A DNA stretch of 32,562 nt. It comes from Eubacterium sp. (GTDB taxonomy: Bacteria; Bacillota_A; Clostridia; Lachnospirales; Lachnospiraceae). Shown piece after piece: positions 9,427 through 17,996 of this stretch; position 1 is the first letter of the stretch; every line of letters begins with the position of its first letter. The stretch lies in assembly GCA_023663915.1 (NCBI GenBank), contig JAMPGN010000015.1, positions 1 to 32,562 of the forward strand, written 5' to 3'. The notes below the pieces were generated by a model. That model was not told the origin of the DNA. It saw nothing but the letters and a program-made list of their open reading frames with translations, and ran no database searches. A program made the position numbers and the translations under genes.

Positions 9427-10234
9427 GGGATTTTTTCAGCAGACGGATTTCGATGATTTACCGGCAAATGTATTGCAGTTATTGAAGGAGGCAAGTCTGT
9501 TCTACCATGTGCCGTATGTATATCTGTCGCCCGGCAAAGAAAGCGTCGATGACAATCAGATCTGCTTCTTTTTGGTAGATCATAACTGGACGCTGGCGTT
9601 GATGGACGGGATATGCAGCGTGGGGAGAAACGCTTCCATCGATTATTCCCACGATACGGAAGTGATTGTACAGGAATATAAGAAGGCGCTTGAGGGCAAC
9701 CAGACCGTCAGACAGAGACTTCAGGGAAAAAAAGAAAAGAAAGCAGAGATCAACACGGATGGCGGAGAAGATTTCGGGATCGTCAGCGGATTTCTCCTTC
9801 ATTCCGTATTGGTGGATGATTTTCGGGGACTTGAATTTGCGGCTTACGGGCAGATTGAAGGTGGAGAACCGTTGACGGCGCTGAGGATTGAAACCCTTGG
9901 CAAACAGTTTTTGCTGGGACTTTTCCGGGGAGAAATCCGGCGGCTTGAGATTGCACAGCCGCCGGAGGGATTGCATTTCGGATTCCGCATGGAAGATGGA
10001 GCATTGAAAAAGACCATGCGGAATCTGTCAGACGGGAGGCTGAACGGGAATACCATCGACCTTCCTCAGAAACCAACTGCGGCAGGAAGAATCATTGATG
10101 TGAAACAAGCAGCCAAGAACATGAAGAAAAGTTTCGGACAGACAGAAATCACTTCCGTCGAAGTCGCGCTGCAGATGATACAGAATGCGCAGACAGGTGT
10201 GTTTACCATAGGAGAAAACGGAGAGCCAGGATGA
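9392..10234 (+). CDS. Protein of unknown function, operon partner of the 1131-residue protein
   Basis: This protein has 280 residues and no signal peptide or membrane span. Two stretches look conserved: about 26-72, with FYHVPYVYLSP, ICFFLVDHNWTLALMDGICS and VGR; and about 130-155, with SGFLLHSVLVDDFRGLEFAA. I recall similar phrasing in uncharacterised bacterial proteins but cannot name a family. The ATG at 9392 has AGGAG about seven bases upstream, inside the end of the previous gene. Its TGA overlaps the ATG of the next gene by four bases, a classic sign of translational coupling and of products needed together. Its short helical C-terminus (about 235-270) may be an interaction region. The function is unknown. 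Confidence 0.7.
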   Translation: MNQWMKVQRSHEGFFQQTDFDDLPANVLQLLKEASLFYHVPYVYLSPGKESVDDNQICFFLVDHNWTLALMDGICSVGRNASIDYSHDTEVIVQEYKKALEGNQTVRQRLQGKKEKKAEINTDGGEDFGIVSGFLLHSVLVDDFRGLEFAAYGQIEGGEPLTALRIETLGKQFLLGLFRGEIRRLEIAQPPEGLHFGFRMEDGALKKTMRNLSDGRLNGNTIDLPQKPTAAGRIIDVKQAAKNMKKSFGQTEITSVEVALQMIQNAQTGVFTIGENGEPG

Positions 10235-13200
10235 GAATTTATGAAGATGCTGATCGGGCAAGCCTAGTGCCGATGCATATTGATGCTATGATACAGGGTG
10301 GACAGCAGAACGTGAAATTTGCCAGCATGAATTTTAACTATAACTCTTTAAAGCGTTATCCCTCTGGGGAAAAATTGGAGGGGAGTGAGTTTGTGGAGCA
10401 GATACAGCCCGATGCCGGAATTTATCTTCATTTTATTCTGCCGAAGCAGTTTACTCATGGCGTGCAGGAACAGGAAGGGGCGGACGTATCTTACCCGGAG
10501 ATTCCCAACCGATTTACCGTGACAAGGGCAGCAGTGCTCCGAAGAAACGGGGATAAGACAGAGCTTGCCAGAAAAGATTGGTTGGTCGAAGGTGACGTGA
10601 TCAAAGAAACGTCGGACGACTGGCGGAGGACATCTGTGATTGGCTGGCGGGATGAAAAGCGTCCTTATCGCTTTTTGGGAATCCAGAGAGAGTATGACGG
10701 CAATATCACGTCTGAGGCAAAACATATCGATTCTTTTCATGCGCTGACCAGCGGCATTCCTTATTTCTGTGGATATTACCCGGAATGCAAAAGCGCACTT
10801 GGATTTTATGATGAACTTGCGGAGTTTGATATGGAGTCGGGGGAGATCTCCGGGGTGCGGCTGACTTATTTTGTGTCCGGCTGGGTGGAGCGGGAGACGG
10901 ACGAAGATCCTGTCATCTGTCATGGATTGGTGACAGAGCTTATCTGGAAAGGAAAGAACTATCATTATCAGACGGGGATGCCCGCAGGGGAAGTCCTTCC
11001 CAATGTAGCGGTGGGAAACTGTGTTGAGGAGGCAATGGCGGCGCTGCTTTCCTTTCACGCCGGGAAATCTGAGCTTGAAAAAGTCATGAAACACCTGTTC
11101 TTCGGAATGTTGCCGAAATGGGACAAGCTGGATGGGGCGCTGGAGGGAGAAAAGCAGATTCACCAGTATCAGTTTGAGGGAACGCCTTCCAAGGAACAGA
11201 CCGGAATATCCGGCGCGAACGTCAATCTGACCTGGGAAAAACACAAGTGCCTGGACAATATCAGCAGAGCTGGTAAACAGCAGCAGCTATATGAAGAAAA
11301 AATCAAAGAAAAACAGCAGCAGATTTATTTGTTCTGGCGAAGATACGCCATGGATGTTTCCTATATGGAGACGGCGAAGAAGGAAATCAGACGGCTCGGA
11401 GAGGAAATACGCCAGTTAGAACTGCGATTGTCCCATAGCAGGGCGGTTCAGAAAGAGCAGGAGGAGATTCTAAGAAGCCGGCTCGAAGAGGGAGAAACCC
11501 TGGCAACGGCTGCGGGCAGTCGTTACTGGATGCCAAAAGACTTGACCGTTGTCTTAGAGGGCGCAGATCAGAGCAATCTGTATAAGCGTCTGGATGAATA
11601 TGAGAGGGAGGGCAAAGATTATGCCAGAAACACAGACCAGATCATCTCCCGTGTAAAGATCAGGATTGCGGAAGTGACGACTCCCGAAGGGATGGTATTG
11701 GATGGCAGTTCTTTCTTCGGAAATTCCGGGAGAAAAAGCCTGCCGCCGATACTGGAAAAACTTGTGTGGGAAGGATTTCTGATTGCAAGGGGCTGCATTT
11801 GTTATCTTGCGGAAAACATTTTACGTGAAAACGGAATCGCGGTGGAACAAAATATCTTTTCCCATACAGTGACGGAATACGAATCCTGTCTTCAAAAAGA
11901 GGAGAATCTGGATGGGAAACTTCCAAGCCCAATCAGTATTCATACTTGGAAGCCATCGTGGAATCCGCTTATTCTAGAATGGCGGCTGCGTTATTATCCG
12001 GACCCGGAAACAAAAGGAAATACATGCAGTCTAAAAAACTGGGAGTTAGACAGGAACGATTTTGTTTATCGCGGCGCGCCTGTTTCGGCGGAATCTTTTG
12101 AGACCGTGCAGGGCAGGACGGTTCTCTCCCATCATGGACCGGATTATCTGGCGGAAATGTTTCACGCTTATGTGGAAGAGGAAACATATCGGGATTTAGG
12201 CGATAAACTCCGGAATACCAGGGCGCTTTCGCAATGTATGGAAGGACTGAACCATACGCTTCTGACAAGAAGAAACCGTCTGATCGTGTCCCCATGGCAA
12301 AGCACGGAACTTGACCCGGAAATCGCAGCGATGGCTGCCAGAATGACTACAGATGTCGAGTTGTACCGGGATATGAATTTTAACGCCGTGAACAACAGGG
12401 CGCCGATGGAAGCATTTTATCCGATACGTGCCGGAAAGATGAGAATCGATAAAATACGTGTTATCGATAACTTCGGAAGAGTACTCGTTTATCAGCCCGG
12501 CGATGTCATTCTGCCGGAGGGCTTGAGGGAAGGGGAGAAGATCACCGCGCCATATGTGTGGTTGAAGCCCAGAATCCTGGCACCGCTCAGAATAGAGGCA
12601 CAGTGGGAATATACCCGGATTCACCCGGACAGCGACCGGGTCGTACCGGTATGCGGATGGATATGGGCGAATCTCATGGATTCCTGCCTTCATATTTATG
12701 GAAGTGACGGCAGAGCAGTCGGGAGTATCCAGGCAATATTCCCTACAGACCGTTCTTCGTGCAGGGTGGTTTTCCGGAATCCGCCGGGAGAGACCAGAAC
12801 GGAGGAAGAAATTCTGACATCCGTTAATTCCAGGCTGCAGGGGTTTGTGACGGGAATCCTCAAGGCGTGCGGACAGGAACCTACGGTGTTATACGAGTTT
12901 TTAAAACTGCTGGATGAAGGTCTGTGGAACATGCAGACGAAAGGGGACAAGAGCAGTGAAGCGATCACTTTTCTTGGAAGACCGCTGGCGCTCTGCACGA
13001 TGACGATTCAGATGGATATGAAGGGAACCTATCCGCATCCCATGTTTTATGAAGAAAAAAAACAGAAATCCGGACTCGAATCCATGAGGATACCTCTGCG
13101 GATTGGAGATGAAGTCAGACAGAAGGACGGAACGACAGGATTCTACCATCATACCAAAGCAAATGATTTTTCCGTGTTCCATACCTGTATCAAATCGGAC

Positions 13201-13626
13201 AGGGAGAATGACTATATCGACAACAATACGGTGTTAAATATCCCGCTTTCCAAGGAAGCAGGGAAAGAGGAAGTGACGGTTCTGTTAAGTCCTTACGGCA
13301 AAGTCACCTTGACTTCCGGGCTGCTTCCGGTCAAAGAGATGCGGCTTGACGCGAAGTTTACGGAGCAGGCAATGCAGAATATTTATTTTTCCATCTATGC
13401 AGGGCCTTTTTTGACGCCTGGCACGGGATTGCAGCTATTGCTTCCCAAGGCAATGGAGAAGGAATGGACATATGTGTATTATGAGAAACCGGGAGAACGG
13501 ATGGAGGATGAGCATATTCAGAATCCATGGATGGAGGCTGTATACGAGGAACAACCGTGCAAAATCGAGGAAGGCTGGCTGATATTAAAGGCGAAGGGAG
13601 AGAAAGGGGATGCGGATGGCGAATGA
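10231..13626 (+). CDS. Very large protein of unknown function with central coiled coil
   Basis: This 1131-residue protein has no signal peptide or transmembrane segment. An N-terminal block at about 62-98 reads GIYLHFILPKQFTHG, then IPNRFTVTRAAVL. This resembles a motif I recall from uncharacterised large bacterial proteins (pattern LHWALPD..., PNRW). Residues about 345-425 are a charged, glutamine-rich coiled coil. Further blocks at about 685-760 (LDPEIAAMAARMTTDVELYR, then RIDKIRVIDNFGRVLVY) and about 925-990 look well structured. It starts with an ATGA overlap on the previous gene, and its end overlaps the next gene by 17 bases. Size, central position and lack of catalytic motifs fit a structural or scaffolding component of the apparatus encoded here, but this is inference. 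Confidence 0.75.
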   Translation: MRIYEDADRASLVPMHIDAMIQGGQQNVKFASMNFNYNSLKRYPSGEKLEGSEFVEQIQPDAGIYLHFILPKQFTHGVQEQEGADVSYPEIPNRFTVTRAAVLRRNGDKTELARKDWLVEGDVIKETSDDWRRTSVIGWRDEKRPYRFLGIQREYDGNITSEAKHIDSFHALTSGIPYFCGYYPECKSALGFYDELAEFDMESGEISGVRLTYFVSGWVERETDEDPVICHGLVTELIWKGKNYHYQTGMPAGEVLPNVAVGNCVEEAMAALLSFHAGKSELEKVMKHLFFGMLPKWDKLDGALEGEKQIHQYQFEGTPSKEQTGISGANVNLTWEKHKCLDNISRAGKQQQLYEEKIKEKQQQIYLFWRRYAMDVSYMETAKKEIRRLGEEIRQLELRLSHSRAVQKEQEEILRSRLEEGETLATAAGSRYWMPKDLTVVLEGADQSNLYKRLDEYEREGKDYARNTDQIISRVKIRIAEVTTPEGMVLDGSSFFGNSGRKSLPPILEKLVWEGFLIARGCICYLAENILRENGIAVEQNIFSHTVTEYESCLQKEENLDGKLPSPISIHTWKPSWNPLILEWRLRYYPDPETKGNTCSLKNWELDRNDFVYRGAPVSAESFETVQGRTVLSHHGPDYLAEMFHAYVEEETYRDLGDKLRNTRALSQCMEGLNHTLLTRRNRLIVSPWQSTELDPEIAAMAARMTTDVELYRDMNFNAVNNRAPMEAFYPIRAGKMRIDKIRVIDNFGRVLVYQPGDVILPEGLREGEKITAPYVWLKPRILAPLRIEAQWEYTRIHPDSDRVVPVCGWIWANLMDSCLHIYGSDGRAVGSIQAIFPTDRSSCRVVFRNPPGETRTEEEILTSVNSRLQGFVTGILKACGQEPTVLYEFLKLLDEGLWNMQTKGDKSSEAITFLGRPLALCTMTIQMDMKGTYPHPMFYEEKKQKSGLESMRIPLRIGDEVRQKDGTTGFYHHTKANDFSVFHTCIKSDRENDYIDNNTVLNIPLSKEAGKEEVTVLLSPYGKVTLTSGLLPVKEMRLDAKFTEQAMQNIYFSIYAGPFLTPGTGLQLLLPKAMEKEWTYVYYEKPGERMEDEHIQNPWMEAVYEEQPCKIEEGWLILKAKGEKGDADGE

Positions 13627-14923
13627 GGGATTCCGGTATGTGATAGAAGAAAATGAATTAATCATATCAAACGGTCATGAGCGGGGGGAAACCTATGTAA
13701 ATACCTTGAAAATGCGGATTGATTTTGAGGGAAAAACCGAATGCGAACTGGATGAAATCGACTATCAATTTCCGATCGGGCTTGAGGCAGGCGATTTTGC
13801 GCAACAATCGGATATTCTGGGTATTTCATGCCGCATTTCCGAAGGCTGGACATTACAACAGATATCTTTATTGCGCTTGGAGCAGCTAAGAAAAGAAGAC
13901 AGAAGTGCGAGGAATAGGGAATATGAACATGTCTGTTTTCTGTCTATCCGTCAAGTGGATCAGAATTATATTTATAGCTTTTTTGCGCCAGCCGGATGGT
14001 TCTTTGAGAAGAATCCCGTATTTGAGGTGGAATTTTCCGATGTGGTCACGACAGCCGCAGAGGGAGAGACGCAGGTAGGATGTGAAATCTATGACGGAAT
14101 GACACTTTTCAGCTCCGGCACATATACCATCCGCAAAAAGAAACAGGAGGAAGCCGTAAAGATTCGTGATTTTTATCCGGACAAGGGAGCGGCATCCGCG
14201 GGGGAAAAGATACGGTTAAACTGGAAAGTGGAGAATGCAAAAGAAGTGATATTCTATGCAGATGGACAGGCGTATCCGCAGGACATGGCTGTCAGCAGTT
14301 CTTTTGTATCCCCGGTGCAGAGTACCCGCTACCGCTTAGAGGCAAAGAACGGTGATGCGTCAGACCAAAGAGAAACGATGATTCAGATTCTTCCCGTCTT
14401 CCTAAAAACGTTCCAGATCAATGAAGATACGGCGGAGGTGGAATGGGAAGTACTGTGCGCTGCCAAGGTGACAATCAATGGCAAAAAGGTAAGTGCTGCA
14501 AACGCTCGCAGTTTGAAAGAATTTGAATGTCCGGGGAAAATCGTACTGACTGCCGAAGGAACGGATACGGATATCGAGAGTGTCCTCTATTATGGAACGC
14601 CGGATGAGAGAAAAGATATCGTTCATTTTCGGAAGACGATTACCCATTACAAAAAGGATGGTTTCCAAATACTAAATGTGGAATGGCAAAGATATCAAGT
14701 GAAACTTCGGGATGTTGCAAAATCAATCCGTATCGTTTATCAGGATCGCGAGAGAAACGAACTGTACGCCATTCGGGGAAAGGACGAACTGGAAGCGGAA
14801 GGAAGCTGGGAACAGATTTTGACGGGAGCTGATCCCGCGCATGTACGTGAAAATATTCTTATGACCATGAATGTGCATGTTTACGCAGGGACAGGTGCTC
14901 AGGATTATGATATCACAATCTAG
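13610..14923 (+). CDS. Multidomain protein with Ig-like module, unknown function
   Basis: This 437-residue protein has no signal peptide or membrane segment. The first 180 residues are beta-rich and unrecognised. At about 182-262 there is an Ig-like/PKD-like module with the pattern RDFYPDKGAASAGEKIRLNW, then SPVQSTRYRLEAKNG. This matches a widespread bacterial Ig-like repeat in which a G-x-x-(V/I)-x-L-x-W core is followed by a T-x-x-Y-x-L-x-A-x-N strand. A second, more divergent Ig-like unit may occupy 262-330. The C-terminal 100 residues are different and end in a strand-rich region. GGAGAGAAAGGGG lies just before the ATG at 13610, which is 17 bases inside the previous gene. An in-frame ATG at 13616 is an alternative. 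The Ig-like module recurs in the next gene, which suggests the two proteins are structurally related. Confidence 0.7.
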   Translation: MRMANEGFRYVIEENELIISNGHERGETYVNTLKMRIDFEGKTECELDEIDYQFPIGLEAGDFAQQSDILGISCRISEGWTLQQISLLRLEQLRKEDRSARNREYEHVCFLSIRQVDQNYIYSFFAPAGWFFEKNPVFEVEFSDVVTTAAEGETQVGCEIYDGMTLFSSGTYTIRKKKQEEAVKIRDFYPDKGAASAGEKIRLNWKVENAKEVIFYADGQAYPQDMAVSSSFVSPVQSTRYRLEAKNGDASDQRETMIQILPVFLKTFQINEDTAEVEWEVLCAAKVTINGKKVSAANARSLKEFECPGKIVLTAEGTDTDIESVLYYGTPDERKDIVHFRKTITHYKKDGFQILNVEWQRYQVKLRDVAKSIRIVYQDRERNELYAIRGKDELEAEGSWEQILTGADPAHVRENILMTMNVHVYAGTGAQDYDITI

Positions 14924-14950
14924 TGGCCGGCATGGTGGAGAGGAACGAAT

Positions 14951-15742
14951 ATGGAGATTGCATATTTTACAATCAATAATAAAGAAGTAGATGAGAACGG
15001 ATATCAAGCTGCCACAGGCGAAAAAGTGAAACTTTCCTGGAAGTGTGATGGATGTGACGCGTGTGTCATTTATCCGTATGGCTGGAAGAGGGAAACGGAA
15101 GGAAGCATGGAAATATGCGTATACCAGCCGATGACCTTTCTTTTGCGGGCACACAACCATGAGGGAAGCGTACAGCGGGAAATCCATGTGAAAATAAATG
15201 GACAAGAACAATTAGAAAGTGTCAGCGTATCGCCGCAGGGACCGGTCGAGGCAGGAAAGGAGATCACCTTTCAATTTTGTGTAAAGAATACAAATTATGG
15301 CTATCTGGATCACGGAATCGGAAGAGTGGAAGGAAACTCCTATACGCAGCTTTTACGCGATAATTATTCCGTGTACAGATATTCTATCCTGTCTGGAAGT
15401 ACGGATGCGACAACATTGCAAGAACAGATGATCAAGGCGGGAAGAAGTGATGCGCTGGCGCTCGACAGGCTGAAATATATTCTGATGCGGGAGGGGAACA
15501 GCCAGACTTATCTGATCGACTGGCGCATTGTGAATCACGGCGAAGCAGATGTCCTCCTTGAAGTGACAGGGCAGTCAAAGCAGCCGCCCGAAGTCAGTTA
15601 TCATGAAGCATCCGGGTATCAGACATTTCAAAGGGAAGGAGGGGATATATGCACGTTGTCGGTTCAGTGCAGAACTACAGAGGGGGAAGAAATTCATTTC
15701 AGCAGTATTTATCCATTTGAAATCCATCAGACATCAACATAA
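14951..15742 (+). CDS. Ig-like-module protein, unknown function
   Basis: This 263-residue protein opens directly with an Ig-like module at about 1-80 (EIAYFTINN, TGEKVKLSWKCDGC, QPMTFLLRAHNHEG). It is clearly of the same kind as the module at 182-262 of the preceding protein. A second beta-rich domain spans about 85-260, with PVEAGKEITFQFCVKNTNYG near its start and a region around DWRIVNHGEADVLLEV. There is no signal peptide or membrane segment. GGAGAGG lies upstream of the ATG at 14951, and the gap to the previous gene is 27 bases. It may be an adhesive or assembly subunit of the operon's complex. Two close cysteines (CDGC) in the first module could bind metal or form a disulfide, but this is speculative. 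Confidence 0.7.
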   Translation: MEIAYFTINNKEVDENGYQAATGEKVKLSWKCDGCDACVIYPYGWKRETEGSMEICVYQPMTFLLRAHNHEGSVQREIHVKINGQEQLESVSVSPQGPVEAGKEITFQFCVKNTNYGYLDHGIGRVEGNSYTQLLRDNYSVYRYSILSGSTDATTLQEQMIKAGRSDALALDRLKYILMREGNSQTYLIDWRIVNHGEADVLLEVTGQSKQPPEVSYHEASGYQTFQREGGDICTLSVQCRTTEGEEIHFSSIYPFEIHQTST

Positions 15743-15792
15743 ATCGACAAAGAATAGAAAAAAAATCAATAACAAATTCATAAGAAATCAAC

Positions 15793-15832
15793 AAGAAAGG
15801 AGCTGTTACAGGACAGATCGTAGAGGAAGGAG
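15793..15832 (+). promoter_or_regulatory. Tandem Shine-Dalgarno-like sites before the Hint-domain gene
   Basis: AAGAAAGGAG at 15793-15802 and GAGGAAGGAG at 15823-15832 lie upstream of the ATG at 15841. Only the second is correctly spaced (eight bases). The first has no ATG, GTG or TTG at a usable distance and might act as a ribosome standby site. The 50 bases before it (15743-15792) are A-rich and hold no gene. I see no convincing promoter there. Confidence 0.4.
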
Positions 15833-15840
15833 CGAATAAT

Positions 15841-17370
15841 ATGGAAAACACACAGGCACAGGCACTGGACAATCTGTTTAGCGGAATAGAAGATTTTCAG
15901 AAAGAATTTCCGGCAATTTATAAGGATATCGGACAGAGAGAAGCAGGGCAGAAGGAAGTGAAAGAGGGTGTAACGTTCCGGTCAAGTACCGTCAATACCG
16001 GGAACGATGCCGGCTGGCAGGATTTTGAGAAGATTCACATGGTCTATCATCCGAAGGAAAAGAAACTGAGAATCAAGGGGCGGATCCATAGAACGGTGCA
16101 AGCCTCCTATGCGATGGCAGAGCTGAGTGTGCGAAATCAATGCAGAGAAATATATAGACGCCGTTATACGGTTACAGGGTCAAACTTTCTGACGATTGAC
16201 GAGGAACTGACAGTGGAACCGGATCATCTGGATGGGATTTATGCAGAGATGCGATACGTGTTCCAGACCTCTCCCCAGAGTCCAAAGATACCCTATGGAA
16301 AAATGGAAACACGGTGTGAAGAAGTGGGGATTGATATTGTCGGCGAAGGAAAGATACTCCATCCGGTAAGCAGACACGGCAGGGACAAGATTGATATCGT
16401 TTATGGGAGAACTGATAAGAAAAATACCGCAGACTATTATTATGATGGCTCGTACACTTTGACAAGTGGGGATGGAAGATTTTATATCCTGCTTCCGGCA
16501 GCCGTGCAATTTCAATTGGATACAGGGTTTGCGTTATCGGATCATCCGGATGTTTCTGGGGAGATTTATGTTTTCAGTAATAACCATGGGGTATCGCATT
16601 TTGACAACTGGACCAAAGTTCAAATGATTCCCGCTTCCCGGTGGAACAATGTCGATCGGGTATACCCTGAAATTGACGAGAGGTTTCCATCGGGATATCT
16701 GTTTGTGCTTCCGCAGGAATGGAAGGTCCCGATTGCAAAAAAAGGAATTTCAAGTGATGATGATTTCTATTTATCGCTGGATATCCGGTTCACCTGTCGA
16801 GACGGCAAAAGATATTCGTTGGAGATGGACAGCCGGTTGAATCCCAGACCATACAGCAGAGGAGCGGAAATAGAAATTCCCTGTTTCCATATTTTATGGG
16901 GCTGTATCGAGAAAAATGCGCAGATCGAGGTTCAAGGAAAAGGCAGGATTCCGGTTGCTGAGGTTCAGGTCGGTGAAAAGGTTCTTGCGAAAGATCATGC
17001 ATATGAGATGGTATGCGATATTCTGACGGGCGATGAGGAAATTCTGAAATACGTCAAGGTAAACGGACAGGAGCTGATGGTGACGATGGATCATCCGGTC
17101 ATGACGAAGGCGGGATGGATGCCTGCAAGAGAACTTCGTGAGGGAGATCCGATTCTGTGTGAGGACGGCAATTTCTATCCTATACAGGAGATTTACGATG
17201 AGCCTTACTATGATAAGGTGTATAGCTTGAATCTGGAACATGGGGAAGGATTTTTTGCAAATCAGATCTATGTAGGTGATTTCAAGATGCAGAACAGCTT
17301 TCAGAAAGAGGAGATCGAGATACCGAAGGAGATTTTGGATGAACTAAAGAAATTTGAGAATTTAGCATAA
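15841..17370 (+). CDS. Protein with C-terminal Hint (hedgehog/intein) domain
   Basis: This 509-residue protein has an unrecognised beta-rich region at about 45-345 and a Hint domain at about 355-482. Hint features visible are Cys355 at the start of WGCIEKNAQIEV, a VAEVQVGEKVLAKD block, the T-x-x-H motif at 415-418 (TMDHPVMTKAGW), a REGDPI block, and a final strand GFFANQIYVGD. Inteins normally end in His-Asn followed by Cys/Ser/Thr. Here the end reads FFANQIYVGDFKMQNS, and only about 27 helical residues follow. It is therefore more like bacterial Hint/BIL-type or pretoxin-Hint domains that cleave or modify their host than a splicing intein. The N-terminus begins without a signal peptide. The ribosome binding site is strong (GGAAGGAG, spacing eight). 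Cleavage at Gly354-Cys355 would release the 354-residue N-terminal part, possibly as a mature subunit; this is inference. Confidence 0.75.
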   Translation: MENTQAQALDNLFSGIEDFQKEFPAIYKDIGQREAGQKEVKEGVTFRSSTVNTGNDAGWQDFEKIHMVYHPKEKKLRIKGRIHRTVQASYAMAELSVRNQCREIYRRRYTVTGSNFLTIDEELTVEPDHLDGIYAEMRYVFQTSPQSPKIPYGKMETRCEEVGIDIVGEGKILHPVSRHGRDKIDIVYGRTDKKNTADYYYDGSYTLTSGDGRFYILLPAAVQFQLDTGFALSDHPDVSGEIYVFSNNHGVSHFDNWTKVQMIPASRWNNVDRVYPEIDERFPSGYLFVLPQEWKVPIAKKGISSDDDFYLSLDIRFTCRDGKRYSLEMDSRLNPRPYSRGAEIEIPCFHILWGCIEKNAQIEVQGKGRIPVAEVQVGEKVLAKDHAYEMVCDILTGDEEILKYVKVNGQELMVTMDHPVMTKAGWMPARELREGDPILCEDGNFYPIQEIYDEPYYDKVYSLNLEHGEGFFANQIYVGDFKMQNSFQKEEIEIPKEILDELKKFENLA

Positions 17371-17391
17371 CAAAAGAAAGGAGTAACCAAA

Positions 17392-17979
17392 ATGGCAAAT
17401 GAACAGATGATGGAACAGACAAAAGTACGACAGGAGGATATCTCGGTAAAAGTAAACGCTGGAATCAGATTTACCCTTCTAAAAAACAACTTTGTGGCGG
17501 CTCTTCAAAAGGACGAGGAAGCGTTGTCGATTCTTCTTGTGCCGACAAACGCCCCGGGGGAGAAGGGCATTACGATCCGGGAGATGGTCGATGAGATTAA
17601 GGAGATGATCGGCGCAGGGGATGATGATCCGGAAGTCAATGACATGACAAAACAGCTGGAAGATACGGTAAATTCTGTCGGGAACCAGAACGTTGAAGGC
17701 GGTTTTCATCCGATGGAGATCGAAATTTTCCTGCAGCAGGCATTTCTGTATTACCGGTTGGGAAAGAATGAGTCCGGCGGGGATGAGTCCGGAAATTCTG
17801 CAAAAACATTGGAATATGCATTCAGCCTGCGCGTGGATACCACGAAAATGCTGAAAAAGATGGATTTCTTCAGTCTCGATGAAATCACATTATCCGTATG
17901 GAAGACAGACCGTAAGAAAGTGACGGAGAGCATGAATATGTTTCTGATCGAAGATTTCCTGCAAGAAGAGAAAAATTAG
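17392..17979 (+). CDS. Small acidic protein of unknown function directly upstream of the XaxA-like gene
   Basis: I do not recognise this 195-residue protein. It is acidic, has no signal peptide or transmembrane segment, and mixes strands with helices. The core at about 100-135 (HPMEIEIFLQQAFLYYRLGK) is followed by a flexible Gly/Ser/Asp-rich linker (NESGGDESGNS). A strand-rich end follows (YAFSLRVDTT, FSLDEITLSVWKTDRKK). AAAGGAG sits eight bases before the ATG at 17392, one of the best ribosome binding sites in the window. It lies 21 bases after the Hint-domain gene and 17 bases before the XaxA-like gene. Its position suggests a chaperone, adaptor or immunity role for the toxin pair, but nothing in the sequence proves it. 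Confidence 0.7.
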   Translation: MANEQMMEQTKVRQEDISVKVNAGIRFTLLKNNFVAALQKDEEALSILLVPTNAPGEKGITIREMVDEIKEMIGAGDDDPEVNDMTKQLEDTVNSVGNQNVEGGFHPMEIEIFLQQAFLYYRLGKNESGGDESGNSAKTLEYAFSLRVDTTKMLKKMDFFSLDEITLSVWKTDRKKVTESMNMFLIEDFLQEEKN

Positions 17980-17996
17980 AAAGGAAGGTACAATTT

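Noticed and set aside
15603..15839. A 78-codon frame overlapping the end of the 263-residue protein gene
   Set aside because: It is Lys/Arg/Asn-rich with no recognisable domain, overlaps a better gene and then runs through the A-rich leader; it is a shadow frame.
16903..17370. A splicing intein in the 509-residue protein
   Set aside because: The terminal His-Asn and following Cys/Ser/Thr are absent and almost no C-extein remains, so a non-splicing Hint domain fits better.
5346..17979. Phage tail or extracellular contractile injection system
   Set aside because: I see no sheath, tube, baseplate AAA ATPase, LysM-type or tape-measure protein. The proteins share only size and beta-richness with such systems.
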